This document shows, one piece after another, positions 24,481-32,041 of a stretch of 64,000 nt of DNA (position 1 is its first letter; the number at the start of each line of letters is the position of its first letter). Under the pieces are notes generated by a model that worked only from the letters and a program-made list of their open reading frames with translations, made no database searches and was not told the DNA's origin. This DNA is from an uncultured Lachnospiraceae bacterium (GTDB taxonomy: Bacteria > Bacillota > Clostridia > Lachnospirales > Lachnospiraceae), in NCBI GenBank assembly GCA_910579395.1, contig CAJTUC010000002.1, positions 62,001-126,000 on the forward strand. Direction: 5' to 3'. The translations under genes and the position numbers were made by a program.

Positions 24481-24530
24481 GACACCATCCTTTTCTCTCA
24501 GCCTGCAAACGACTTTATTTTTCAACCTGT
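24481..24530 (-). promoter_or_regulatory. Leader element copy between the two permease genes
   Basis: On the - strand: ACAGGTTGAA, then TTTGCAGGCTGAGAGAAAAGG (core CAGGCTGAG at 24497-24505) beside the start region of the second permease. Same motif as upstream of the PilZ and CofE-like genes. Confidence 0.5.
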
Positions 24531-25660
24531 TATATGTCCTGCTGCCTCTTATATTTCCAACACGCGGCAATCACGCAGATAATGGAGATAACGATTGCGA
24601 CTGCCGCCAATATGTGCCAGATTCTTCCAACATCGTAAATCGAAGAACACATACATTGATAAAAAGTCGAAGCATAGATTAAAACTCTTACCAATGAAAA
24701 AATAAAGCCAATTGGCATAATAAACCACAATAAGACCGGCAGCCCATAGCTGACTGCAGCAATGGAAACCGCATGAAAAGAACTCCTACAGCCTGCAGAA
24801 ATATAAATCGTCACCGCACACAGCAGCATAACGCCGATAAAAGAACGAAGCACAACGACTATCAGAAAATGCTTTACAGTCCATATCGACACCGACCAGC
24901 TCTGCGCCATAATAGAGAATGATATATTTGTAGCGCCAACAAAACTGTCAATTCCATCATAACCATAGACAAGCCGGCATGCAATGAAACCCATGAGGAT
25001 TACAATCAGCCAGATACAAACCGTTACCGTAAACGCCGCCGCTATTTTCATACAAATATCCTTTTTTCTTCCCTCTTTTGTCGTAAAAAGCAGAGGCAGC
25101 ATCTTCTTCTGCCTTTCACCCGCAAATAAGACCGAAACGGAAAACAAAATCAGGATACAGGCAAGAACCATGCCGACCTGCGTCATATCAATAAAGACTC
25201 CCCATCCATTCGTATACGCCAAAATGATTTCCTGCCCGGTAAGTTCCCCTGCCGCACCGAGTTCCGTATCGGCAATCGGATAAGTCATAGTCGATACCTG
25301 ATATTCTCCTTCTTCCCATCCCCTCATGAATCCGTCCGCCAGATATTCTACGACGAAATTATTCAGAAAATTACTGTCCCTGAAACCGCCGTAATCCCAC
25401 ACAACTTCCTGCGGAAATCCATATTTTTCAACAATTGCATTCACTTTTTCATCCGTCAGGACCCCTTTAAATTCCTCTGTGATCTGCCTGTTGACCTGCA
25501 CCGCCTGATAACCATGGTAAGTGACCCCATCGACATAAGCAGATTCATCTGAAACTTTTAATACAAAGAAAAACAACAAAATCCCAATAACGCAAAACGT
25601 TCCCACAATCACAATCCTTCTATGACAAAGCTTATACAATTCCATTCTATATAGTTTCAT
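24530..25660 (-). CDS. ABC-2-type permease, paralogue 1 of a tandem pair
   Basis: 376 residues with the same layout as its neighbour: N-terminal helix (about 18-40), an external loop of about 130 residues containing GYQAVQVNRQITEEFKG and DSNFLNNFVVEYL, then five helices. LFAGERQKKMLPLLFTTKEG marks the conserved cytoplasmic loop. The ATG at 25660 is decided by GATGGGAG just upstream, supplied by a copy of the dispersed leader element. The duplication suggests a heterodimeric membrane part. Substrate unknown; exporters of this type often handle bacteriocins or membrane-active peptides. Confidence 0.8.
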   Translation of the reverse strand: MKLYRMELYKLCHRRIVIVGTFCVIGILLFFFVLKVSDESAYVDGVTYHGYQAVQVNRQITEEFKGVLTDEKVNAIVEKYGFPQEVVWDYGGFRDSNFLNNFVVEYLADGFMRGWEEGEYQVSTMTYPIADTELGAAGELTGQEIILAYTNGWGVFIDMTQVGMVLACILILFSVSVLFAGERQKKMLPLLFTTKEGRKKDICMKIAAAFTVTVCIWLIVILMGFIACRLVYGYDGIDSFVGATNISFSIMAQSWSVSIWTVKHFLIVVVLRSFIGVMLLCAVTIYISAGCRSSFHAVSIAAVSYGLPVLLWFIMPIGFIFSLVRVLIYASTFYQCMCSSIYDVGRIWHILAAVAIVISIICVIAACWKYKRQQDI

Positions 25661-25727
25661 TTTACTCCCATCTGTCTTCTTTAGCAGACATTCAAATTCA
25701 ATAGTTGAAAACGCTTTTCTTTCAACC
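25661..25727 (-). promoter_or_regulatory. Two-hairpin repeat supplying the ribosome site of permease 1
   Basis: On the - strand: GTTGAAAG ... TTTTCAAC hairpin, spacer TATTGAATTTGAAT, GTCTGC ... AGACAG hairpin, then GATGGGAG and the ATG. It lies between the ATPase stop and the permease start. The closest relative is at 28772-28838. Confidence 0.65.
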
Positions 25728-25745
25728 TTTACCTCCTTGCCCTTC

Positions 25746-26609
25746 CTATGCCTGAATAAGATACAAGTAAATATCCTCCAGCGTAACATCCTGTATTTCG
25801 GCATTTTCCGTCGGCTTTTCTTTGGATACAATACGCAGTTCCACCCGTTCTCCCTGATTTTTCAGGTTGCTCACGATATAATTTTTGTTCAGTTCCATCG
25901 CTTCTTTTTCCGTGACGAGGCACTTCCAGACACAGTCTTTTACTTCCTCTGCCATCTGAGCTTCCGTTCCCATTCGTATCATTTTCCCGTTCTTCATGAT
26001 CATGATTTTATCAGCAATATATTCCACATCCGAAACAATATGGGTAGAAAGGATTACGAGCCTGTTCTTTCCGAGGGAACTGATAATATTTCTGAAACGT
26101 ACCCTTTCTTTCGGATCAAGGCCGGATGTCGGTTCGTCCAGAATGAGAATTTCGGGATTATTTAGAAGTGCCTGTGCGATACCGATTCTCCGAATCATTC
26201 CGCCGGAAAAAGTTTTCAGCTTCTTGTTCTTTACCGCCGTTAAATCCACCATTTCCAGCAGTTCATCGATTCTCGTCCTCGCATATGCTTCCGGAAGAGC
26301 TTTCAAAGCCGCCATATAATGTAAAAATCGATGTGCGGTAAAATCTTCATAATAACCAAAATCCTGCGGTAGATATCCCAAAAGGCTCCTATATTCCCCC
26401 CCCAACTTCTCAATTCTCATCCCGTCACATCGGATTTCCCCATGAGACGGTTCCAAAATACCACAGATCATTCTCATCAGCGTAGTCTTTCCGGCTCCGT
26501 TCTCCCCGAGCAATCCATAAACGCCATGCTCCATGCGCATACTGATGCTTTGTACGGCTATTTTATCTTTAAAATTCTTTTGAAGTTCCACCAGTTCTAA
26601 TTCGCGCAT
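25746..26609 (-). CDS. ABC-2 exporter ATPase
   Basis: About 287 residues. Walker A GENGAGKTTLMRMI, Q-loop GYLPQDFGYYEDFTA, signature FSGGMIRRIGIAQALL, Walker B ILILDEPTSGLDP and switch His in LSTHIV. The Tyr-Gly-Leu before Walker A is typical of the bacitracin-type (BcrA-like) group. ATG 26609 follows a GGGGG-rich ribosome site; the frame upstream is inside the preceding gene, which it overlaps by 13 bases. It energises the two permeases that follow. Confidence 0.92.
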   Translation of the reverse strand: MRELELVELQKNFKDKIAVQSISMRMEHGVYGLLGENGAGKTTLMRMICGILEPSHGEIRCDGMRIEKLGGEYRSLLGYLPQDFGYYEDFTAHRFLHYMAALKALPEAYARTRIDELLEMVDLTAVKNKKLKTFSGGMIRRIGIAQALLNNPEILILDEPTSGLDPKERVRFRNIISSLGKNRLVILSTHIVSDVEYIADKIMIMKNGKMIRMGTEAQMAEEVKDCVWKCLVTEKEAMELNKNYIVSNLKNQGERVELRIVSKEKPTENAEIQDVTLEDIYLYLIQA

Positions 26610-27394
26610 AAAATTTCCCCCTTTTCGATTCCCCTGAATAATATTTTCATCTGTACCGCAAGCAGCAATAGACCGACAATCAGTGCCACTCCCCATACAG
26701 CAAGTGCCGTTATCCGGTACAGCTCCGGTGAAGAAGCCAGAATACAATAAAATACAATAACAAACGCTCCTACCATTACCAGGAGATAAGAATTTTTTCT
26801 ACCGACTTCGGAAAGCACCACCATCAGACAGCAGCATTCCGCAATGACGAACGGTACAAGTATATACAATCCGATACGGAGCAGTTCCATTTTCCATCGT
26901 ATTCCAACGAAAAGAATACTGATGAACAAAAACATAAGATTTATAATACCGGATAAAACAAGCTGAAACGCTACCATCTGCCTGACATTGAAGTAGCAGC
27001 TTTCGCTCAGTTCCGCAATGCCTGAGAAAAAAACGCGGCCGATTTCCATAATAGAAACAATGCCCAGAATCCCGGAAAGAATTGTGGATATCAAAATAAT
27101 CTCTTCTTCTCCTATCTTCATTACGAATCTTCCATAACCCACGGACCAATGCAGAATAATCATGATCAGTATCGAAATGATACAAAATGCGGCATGTATT
27201 CCAATCATGAACTTATCCATATACCAAAACTGCTGAAGCAGGATTTCCTTCCTATTGCTTAATACGCGCGTCTGTTTTCCGGCAATTTCTTCCTGTAGAT
27301 ATAACAGTGTTTCCTCTTTTCTTTTATCATCAATGATAATATTTTGATCCGTTATTCGAAATTCTTCCCGGATATCTTTTTCTACGATTTTCAT
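26597..27394 (-). CDS. Six-helix membrane protein, possible anti-sigma or exporter subunit
   Basis: 265 residues: a charged cytoplasmic N-terminal part of about 68 residues with many Lys/Glu, then six hydrophobic helices (about 70-90, 103-123, 140-165, 172-195, 205-222, 230-250). No known catalytic motif. It sits between the ECF sigma gene and the ATPase gene and overlaps the latter. Position suggests either a membrane anti-sigma factor for the adjoining sigma, with the soluble N-terminal part holding it, or an additional transporter subunit. I do not recognise the family. Confidence 0.7.
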   Translation of the reverse strand: MKIVEKDIREEFRITDQNIIIDDKRKEETLLYLQEEIAGKQTRVLSNRKEILLQQFWYMDKFMIGIHAAFCIISILIMIILHWSVGYGRFVMKIGEEEIILISTILSGILGIVSIMEIGRVFFSGIAELSESCYFNVRQMVAFQLVLSGIINLMFLFISILFVGIRWKMELLRIGLYILVPFVIAECCCLMVVLSEVGRKNSYLLVMVGAFVIVFYCILASSPELYRITALAVWGVALIVGLLLLAVQMKILFRGIEKGEILCAN

Positions 27395-27431
27395 ATTTTT
27401 TTACTCTGTTCCTTTCCCGACCCTCGGACTT

Positions 27432-27968
27432 CTAATTTTCAAGCAGCCTGTCCAATTTTTTAATTCCCTGGAAATAACGTGATTTTACTGTGGAAAGATT
27501 ACATCCCAATATCTTTGCGATTTCCGTATACTTCAATTCTTCGTATATCCGCAAAATAATCACTTCCCGCTGCTCCGGCGAAAGGCCGATGAGCGCCTGA
27601 TGCAGCAGCATTTTATTTTCTACGCGCATAATTTGTGAATCTTCTTCCCCGGATTCTGCAATTTCATCAATACAGGTCGTTTCCTTTTTATGTCGAAAAT
27701 AATCATAGCAGGCATTGCGGGCTATCATCAGAAGATACCCCTTTAGATTTTTATACTGATAAGAATCGACATACCGGATAAATTTCAGAAACACTTCCTG
27801 CGTAATATCATAAGAATCCATTTCCTGTCCTGTCAGATATAGACAAAACCGATAAATTTCATCATAGTACTTCCGAACAATGGCATTCAGCGATTCTTTA
27901 TCTCCATTATGAACTTTGCGAATCAGTTCTTTATCTGTCACTTGCTTCTTTACGATTGAAAACTTCAA
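27432..27968 (-). CDS. ECF-type RNA polymerase sigma factor
   Basis: 178 residues with the two-domain ECF layout. Region 2: YDEIYRFCLYLTGQEMDSYDITQEVFLKF and GYLLMIARNACYDYFRHKK (the -10-recognising segment). Region 4: LSPEQREVIILRIYEELKYTEIA and STVKSRYFQGIKKL. It heads an operon with a membrane protein, an ABC ATPase and two permeases, so it probably switches on that exporter and itself. The start is probably the TTG at 27968, behind AAGGAGCAGG; GTG at 27941 is an alternative. No ECF promoter motif could be verified by eye. Confidence 0.88.
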   Translation of the reverse strand: MKFSIVKKQVTDKELIRKVHNGDKESLNAIVRKYYDEIYRFCLYLTGQEMDSYDITQEVFLKFIRYVDSYQYKNLKGYLLMIARNACYDYFRHKKETTCIDEIAESGEEDSQIMRVENKMLLHQALIGLSPEQREVIILRIYEELKYTEIAKILGCNLSTVKSRYFQGIKKLDRLLEN

Positions 27969-28084
27969 ATTTTCAACCTGCTCCTTCTCGTAAAACGTCT
28001 TACACTTAAATAACGGATTATGGATGTAAAAAGTTTAATGTTTCCGTATTTTTTATATTATTTACCCTATTATTTGCATATTTG

Positions 28085-28147
28085 CCCCATCTGTCTGCTT
28101 CAGCAGCCATTCAAAATTCAATCGTTGAAAATGCTTTCCTTTCAACT
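28085..28147 (-). repeat. Dispersed two-hairpin repeat, copy upstream of the sigma gene
   Basis: On the - strand: GTTGAAAGG ... TTTTCAAC, GATTGAATTTTGAATG, GCTGCTGAAGCAG, ACAGATGGGG. Same order of parts as at 25661 and 28772. It is about 115 bases upstream of the sigma gene rather than at its start. Together with the promoter at 28204 it fills the 27969-28255 gap. Confidence 0.6.
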
Positions 28148-28203
28148 CTTCCGTCATAATATCGTATATTAATAATAATTTATTGTTTTTCAATAAATAT
28201 TTG

Positions 28204-28232
28204 TTGACATTCATTATACATCATGTTATATT
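28204..28232 (+). promoter_or_regulatory. SigA-type promoter of the DUF2975 cluster
   Basis: TTGACA (28204-28209), 17 bp spacer, TATATT (28227-28232), 24 bases before the start codon. Confidence 0.8.
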
Positions 28233-28255
28233 ATGGAAAAACAAGGAGGTATTCC

Positions 28256-28702
28256 ATGAAAGATAAACTGACTCTGTTTACAAAATATTTACTGGACTTA
28301 CTCTATTTTGCAGGTATTTTCGTAACAGCCACTCTTCCGTTTTCCATCAAATTTTACGGAAAGTATAACTCGTATTTCAGAGACAATTTTTACTCTCTGC
28401 TCGTTGTTCTTTTTCTGTCAGGTATATTTGCCGTTCTGATCATTCATGAACTGCGCAAAATGTTCCTCTCCGTCATCAAAGATGACTGCTTTATCAAAGA
28501 AAATGTGAACAGTCTTGACAAAATGAGCATATACAGTTTCTGTATCGCACTCATAACTGCATGCCGCCTTTTCATTTATATAACACCTGCCGTTTTCATT
28601 GTCATTCTGGTATTCGTCATTGCCGGTCTGTTCAGCAAAGTGCTCGCCCGCGTATTTGACAAAGCAATTACCTATAAACTCGACAATGACCTGACAATAT
28701 AG
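28256..28702 (+). CDS. DUF2975 family membrane protein
   Basis: 148 residues with four hydrophobic helices (about 12-28, 42-62, 95-112, 115-135), in the pattern of DUF2975 proteins (KMSIYSFCIALITACR in the third helix). Start 28256 has a full AAGGAGG six bases upstream. A small XRE regulator gene follows, the usual partner for this family in Firmicutes. Biochemical role unknown; such pairs look like a membrane protein and its regulator. Confidence 0.75.
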   Translation: MKDKLTLFTKYLLDLLYFAGIFVTATLPFSIKFYGKYNSYFRDNFYSLLVVLFLSGIFAVLIIHELRKMFLSVIKDDCFIKENVNSLDKMSIYSFCIALITACRLFIYITPAVFIVILVFVIAGLFSKVLARVFDKAITYKLDNDLTI

Positions 28703-28716
28703 AACAAATATGCCAA

Positions 28717-28838
28717 GACGCTTTTAGCGTCGGCCCAAACATTGCAGGATGAGAAAAGGAATGGATATAAAGTTGAAAGAAAAACACTTTCAACTATCGA
28801 ATTAGAGTGCCTGCAAAAGCAGGCAGATGGGAGTAAAA
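28717..28838 (+). promoter_or_regulatory. Compound leader: CAGG-TGAG element followed by two-hairpin repeat
   Basis: GACGC/GCGTC hairpin (28717-28731), GGCCCAAAC, core CAGGATGAG (28745-28753), AAAAGGAATGGATATAAA; then GTTGAAAG/CTTTCAAC (28772-28794), a perfect TGCCTGC/GCAGGCA hairpin (28808-28825) and GATGGGAG, the ribosome site of the XRE gene. This is the one place where both leader types lie end to end. Confidence 0.65.
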
Positions 28839-29066
28839 ATGGCAATTATAATCAATCTGGATGTTGTTATGGCAATGCGCAAAAAAAGCCTGACAGAACT
28901 GGCAAACGAGGTCGATATTACACTGGCCAATCTTTCCATACTGAAGAACAATAAGGCAAAAGCCATTCGTTTTTCTACGTTGGAAGCTATCTGCAAATCG
29001 CTGGACTGCCAGCCGGGCGACATCCTTCAATATATAGATGAAGAAGAAGAGCAAACCGAAAACTGA
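28839..29066 (+). CDS. Small XRE/Cro-type HTH regulator (YozG-like)
   Basis: 75 residues, nearly all one helix-turn-helix domain: INLDVVMAMRKKSLTELANEVDIT, LANLSILKNNKAKAIRFSTLEAICKSLDCQPGDIL. This is the compact regulator type usually found beside DUF2975 proteins. The acidic tail EEEEQTEN is disordered. Start 28839 (MAIIIN) has GGGAG upstream; an in-frame ATG at 28827 lies inside the ribosome site and is less likely. Confidence 0.88.
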   Translation: MAIIINLDVVMAMRKKSLTELANEVDITLANLSILKNNKAKAIRFSTLEAICKSLDCQPGDILQYIDEEEEQTEN

Positions 29067-29116
29067 TTATTCATATCTGCGCCAAAATCCGCAGACAAAA
29101 AGAATGGAGGAATAAC

Positions 29117-30685
29117 ATGAACGAACCATATCAAATCGATCAACCAAATGCTTACGCCGTAAATAATTACTTCCGTCAGGAAGAGGAACAGAAAGCAGAA
29201 ATCAAAAAAGAAGAAACAATACTGACAAAGCAAATGAAAAAACAATTTTCCTTTTTTGGCCCTGTCAGCATACTCTATGCTCTTTTTTACACATTCTGTC
29301 TGTACAGAAATGCTTCCGGCATCACTTACCCTTTTTTCGTCGCCGGAACCCTTTGCTATTTCTTCTTATCTATGAAAAAGTTAGGGGTTCCATACAAAAA
29401 AGACAGTCTTTTCTATGTGATTAGTGTTCTCCTGCTTGGAGTTTCCAATTGCTGCACCGATTCCCCACAGCTTTTGTGGATGAACAAACTGGGCATCTTT
29501 TTGCTGACTTTTATTCTGATACTGCATACTGTCTATTATGATACAGGATGGAATCTTCCGAAATACCTGGGGGCCATTCTGCGCACAATAGGGAGTTCCA
29601 TTGCCTGCCTTTTTTCTCCCCTGATCGACCTAGCTTCTTTTTATGATGCCCAAAAACAGAAAAAAAGCAATAAAAAAGATTATATTCTGTATATTATGAT
29701 TGGATTTTCCGTTTCCATACCGATTCTTATTCTAATGACCATCCTTTTATGCAGCGCAGATGTCGTTTTCCGCAACATGATGGAGAACCTCTTCAATTTT
29801 GATATTTCCTTAACGGATATCATCAGAATCTGCTTTTTGATCACAATGGTATTCTTTGCATCTTATGCGTTGTTATCAGCGCTGTGCAAAAAGACCGTAC
29901 CAGAAGAAGTCACGGAGAAAAAAATCGGAGAACCCATTATCGCAATCACTGTAACAGGTATGCTTTCCGTTATTTATCTGTTATTCAGTTTCATACAGAT
30001 TTTTTATCTGTTCATTGGCAATATGGAGCTCCCGGAAGGATACACCTATGCTGCTTATGCCAGACAGGGATTCTTTCAGTTATTGGCAGTCTGCATCATT
30101 AATTTATTCCTCGTGCTGCTCTGCCTGCACTTTTTCAAGGATAATCTTATCCTGAAAATTATCCTTACAGTCATCAGCGGGTGCACTTTTATCATGATCT
30201 TATCCAGCGCACTTAGGATGTTCATGTATATTGCGACCTATAACCTGACTTTTCTTCGATTTTTTGTGATATGGTCACTTGTGGTCATTTTTCTGCTGAT
30301 GACAGGCATTACGATTTATATTTATTTTCAACGCTTTCCATTATTCTTTTACAGTGTGGCGGTCGTTACCGTATTTTATATCGGCCTTTCTTTTTCTCAC
30401 CCGGATTATTGGATAGCCCGCTATAATTTAAACCCCGCACATACCGCTTATACGGAAGAATATAATACACGGACGAGCGACCATTATTATCTTTCCACCC
30501 TTTCGGCCGATGCCGCACCGATCTTGCTGAATGAAGAGAGTAATCCTTATTATACGCCTGATAATATGGAAGCTTCCTGGATGTACGACTACTGCAGACG
30601 CATGGGCAGAAAATCCAATCATATGGGTATCCGGAATTTTAATTTTTCTATCTTCTATACTAAAAATAAAGTAGATATATTTTAA
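29117..30685 (+). CDS. DUF4173-type polytopic membrane protein
   Basis: 522 residues with about 12 membrane helices and a charged N-terminal 45 residues. The C-terminal region NPAHTAYTEEYNTRTSDHYYLSTLSADAAPILL matches the conserved end of DUF4173-like proteins, where an Asp-x-Tyr-Tyr-Leu-x-x-Leu-Ser segment follows the last helix. AATGGAGGAAT precedes the ATG. It lies 50 bases after the XRE gene and is probably in the same operon. Function unknown. Confidence 0.72.
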   Translation: MNEPYQIDQPNAYAVNNYFRQEEEQKAEIKKEETILTKQMKKQFSFFGPVSILYALFYTFCLYRNASGITYPFFVAGTLCYFFLSMKKLGVPYKKDSLFYVISVLLLGVSNCCTDSPQLLWMNKLGIFLLTFILILHTVYYDTGWNLPKYLGAILRTIGSSIACLFSPLIDLASFYDAQKQKKSNKKDYILYIMIGFSVSIPILILMTILLCSADVVFRNMMENLFNFDISLTDIIRICFLITMVFFASYALLSALCKKTVPEEVTEKKIGEPIIAITVTGMLSVIYLLFSFIQIFYLFIGNMELPEGYTYAAYARQGFFQLLAVCIINLFLVLLCLHFFKDNLILKIILTVISGCTFIMILSSALRMFMYIATYNLTFLRFFVIWSLVVIFLLMTGITIYIYFQRFPLFFYSVAVVTVFYIGLSFSHPDYWIARYNLNPAHTAYTEEYNTRTSDHYYLSTLSADAAPILLNEESNPYYTPDNMEASWMYDYCRRMGRKSNHMGIRNFNFSIFYTKNKVDIF

Positions 30686-30710
30686 TCTTTCGCTTTTCTT
30701 ATGATTATAT

Positions 30711-30788
30711 TATAATAGTAAAGGTGGTTTTAAAATCCTACTATGGGAAAAAGCCTTTACAGGCTGAGAAAGGAGAATTGGTATAGCA
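30711..30788 (+). promoter_or_regulatory. -10 element and structured leader of the CofE-like gene
   Basis: TATAAT at 30711-30716 without a convincing -35. The leader has GTAAAGG (30718-30724) pairing with CCTTTAC (30754-30760), then CAGGCTGAG (30760-30768) and AAAGGAG. It belongs to the dispersed leader family. Confidence 0.5.
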
Positions 30789-31979
30789 ATGGAAAGAAAA
30801 GTCGGAACCGTATCCAGAGGAATCCGCTGTCCTATTATCAGGGAAGGCGACAATCTGGTAAAAATTGTTACAGATAGTGTATTAGAGGCGGCACAGAGCG
30901 ATGGATTTGAACTGCGTGACAGAGATGTTATCGCGGTAACGGAATCAGTTGTAGCCAGATCACAGGGAAATTATGCATCGGTAGAAGCGATTGCGGAAGA
31001 TGTCAGAACAAAACTCGGCGGAGAAACGATTGGCGTTATTTTCCCGATCTTATCCAGAAACCGTTTTGCAATCTGCCTGCGGGGAATTGCAATGGGCGCT
31101 AAAAAGGTCGTTCTGATGCTCAGTTATCCAAGTGATGAAGTGGGAAATGAGCTTGTTTCTCTGGACCAGTTAGATGAAGCAGGAGTCAATCCTTACAGTG
31201 ACGTACTTACACTTGAGAAATATCGTGAACTCTTCGGAGAAAACAAACATCCTTTTACAGGTGTGGATTACGTTGATTATTACGGAAATCTCATCAAAGA
31301 AGCAGGCGCAGAAGTAGAAATCATCTTTGCCAATGACTGCAGAAGCATTCTTTCTTATACAAAGAATATTTTGAACTGTGATATCCATACGAGAATGCGT
31401 ACGAAGAGACTTCTGAAAGCGGCGGGTGCCGAAATCGTTATGGGAATGGATGATATTCTTACAAGCCCCGTGAACGGAAGCGGATGCAACGAAAAATACG
31501 GATTGCTCGGTTCCAACAAATCGACGGAAGATACCATTAAACTCTTCCCGAGAGAATGTACCGATCTGGTAATGGATATCCAGAAGGAAATCCTGAACAA
31601 GACCGGCAAGCATGTAGAAGTCATGGTATACGGCGACGGAGCCTTTAAAGACCCTGTCGGAAAAATATGGGAACTCGCAGACCCCTGTGTATCTCCTGCA
31701 AGCACTCCGGGGCTGGATGGAACACCCAATGAAGTAAAACTGAAATATCTTGCAGATAATGACTTCAAAGATTTATCCGGCGACGCTTTAAAAGAAGCGA
31801 TTTCCAACCGTATCAGAGAAAAGAAAGACAATCTGGTCGGCGATATGGCTTCTCAGGGAACGACGCCGAGAAGACTGACAGATTTGATCGGTTCTTTATG
31901 TGACCTGACAAGCGGTTCCGGCGATAAAGGAACACCTGTTATTCTCATTCAGGGATATTTCGATAATTACACCAATTAA
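30789..31979 (+). CDS. CofE-like gamma-glutamyl ligase family protein
   Basis: 396 residues related to coenzyme F420-0:L-glutamate ligase: the N-terminal half has DGFELRDRDVIAVTESVVARSQGNY, LSRNRFAICLRGIAMGAKKVVLM and the C-terminal part VYGDGAFKDPVGKIWELADP and TSGSGDKGTP. CofE adds glutamate to F420 through a gamma-amide bond using GTP. No F420 genes are visible and most gut Clostridia are not known to make F420, so this longer form probably acts on another acceptor such as a folate-like or unknown cofactor. It is monocistronic, with a structured leader and its own terminator. Confidence 0.85.
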   Translation: MERKVGTVSRGIRCPIIREGDNLVKIVTDSVLEAAQSDGFELRDRDVIAVTESVVARSQGNYASVEAIAEDVRTKLGGETIGVIFPILSRNRFAICLRGIAMGAKKVVLMLSYPSDEVGNELVSLDQLDEAGVNPYSDVLTLEKYRELFGENKHPFTGVDYVDYYGNLIKEAGAEVEIIFANDCRSILSYTKNILNCDIHTRMRTKRLLKAAGAEIVMGMDDILTSPVNGSGCNEKYGLLGSNKSTEDTIKLFPRECTDLVMDIQKEILNKTGKHVEVMVYGDGAFKDPVGKIWELADPCVSPASTPGLDGTPNEVKLKYLADNDFKDLSGDALKEAISNRIREKKDNLVGDMASQGTTPRRLTDLIGSLCDLTSGSGDKGTPVILIQGYFDNYTN

Positions 31980-32004
31980 AAAAGTTCAAACGAGATGTTC
32001 TTCC

Positions 32005-32041
32005 GGGAATGGAGATTTTCTAAATCTTCATTCCTTTTTTA
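32005..32041. terminator. Terminator overlapping the MATE gene 3' end
   Basis: GGAATGGAGATTT pairs with AAATCTTCATTCC, followed by TTTTTTT on the + strand. It ends the CofE-like gene; the MATE stop codon lies inside the right arm. Confidence 0.82.

Noticed and set aside
30751..30788. CTGAGA-containing sequence resembling part of a TPP riboswitch
   Set aside because: Only the short CTGAGA block is present; the rest of the TPP fold is missing, and the same block occurs in the dispersed leader family before unrelated genes.
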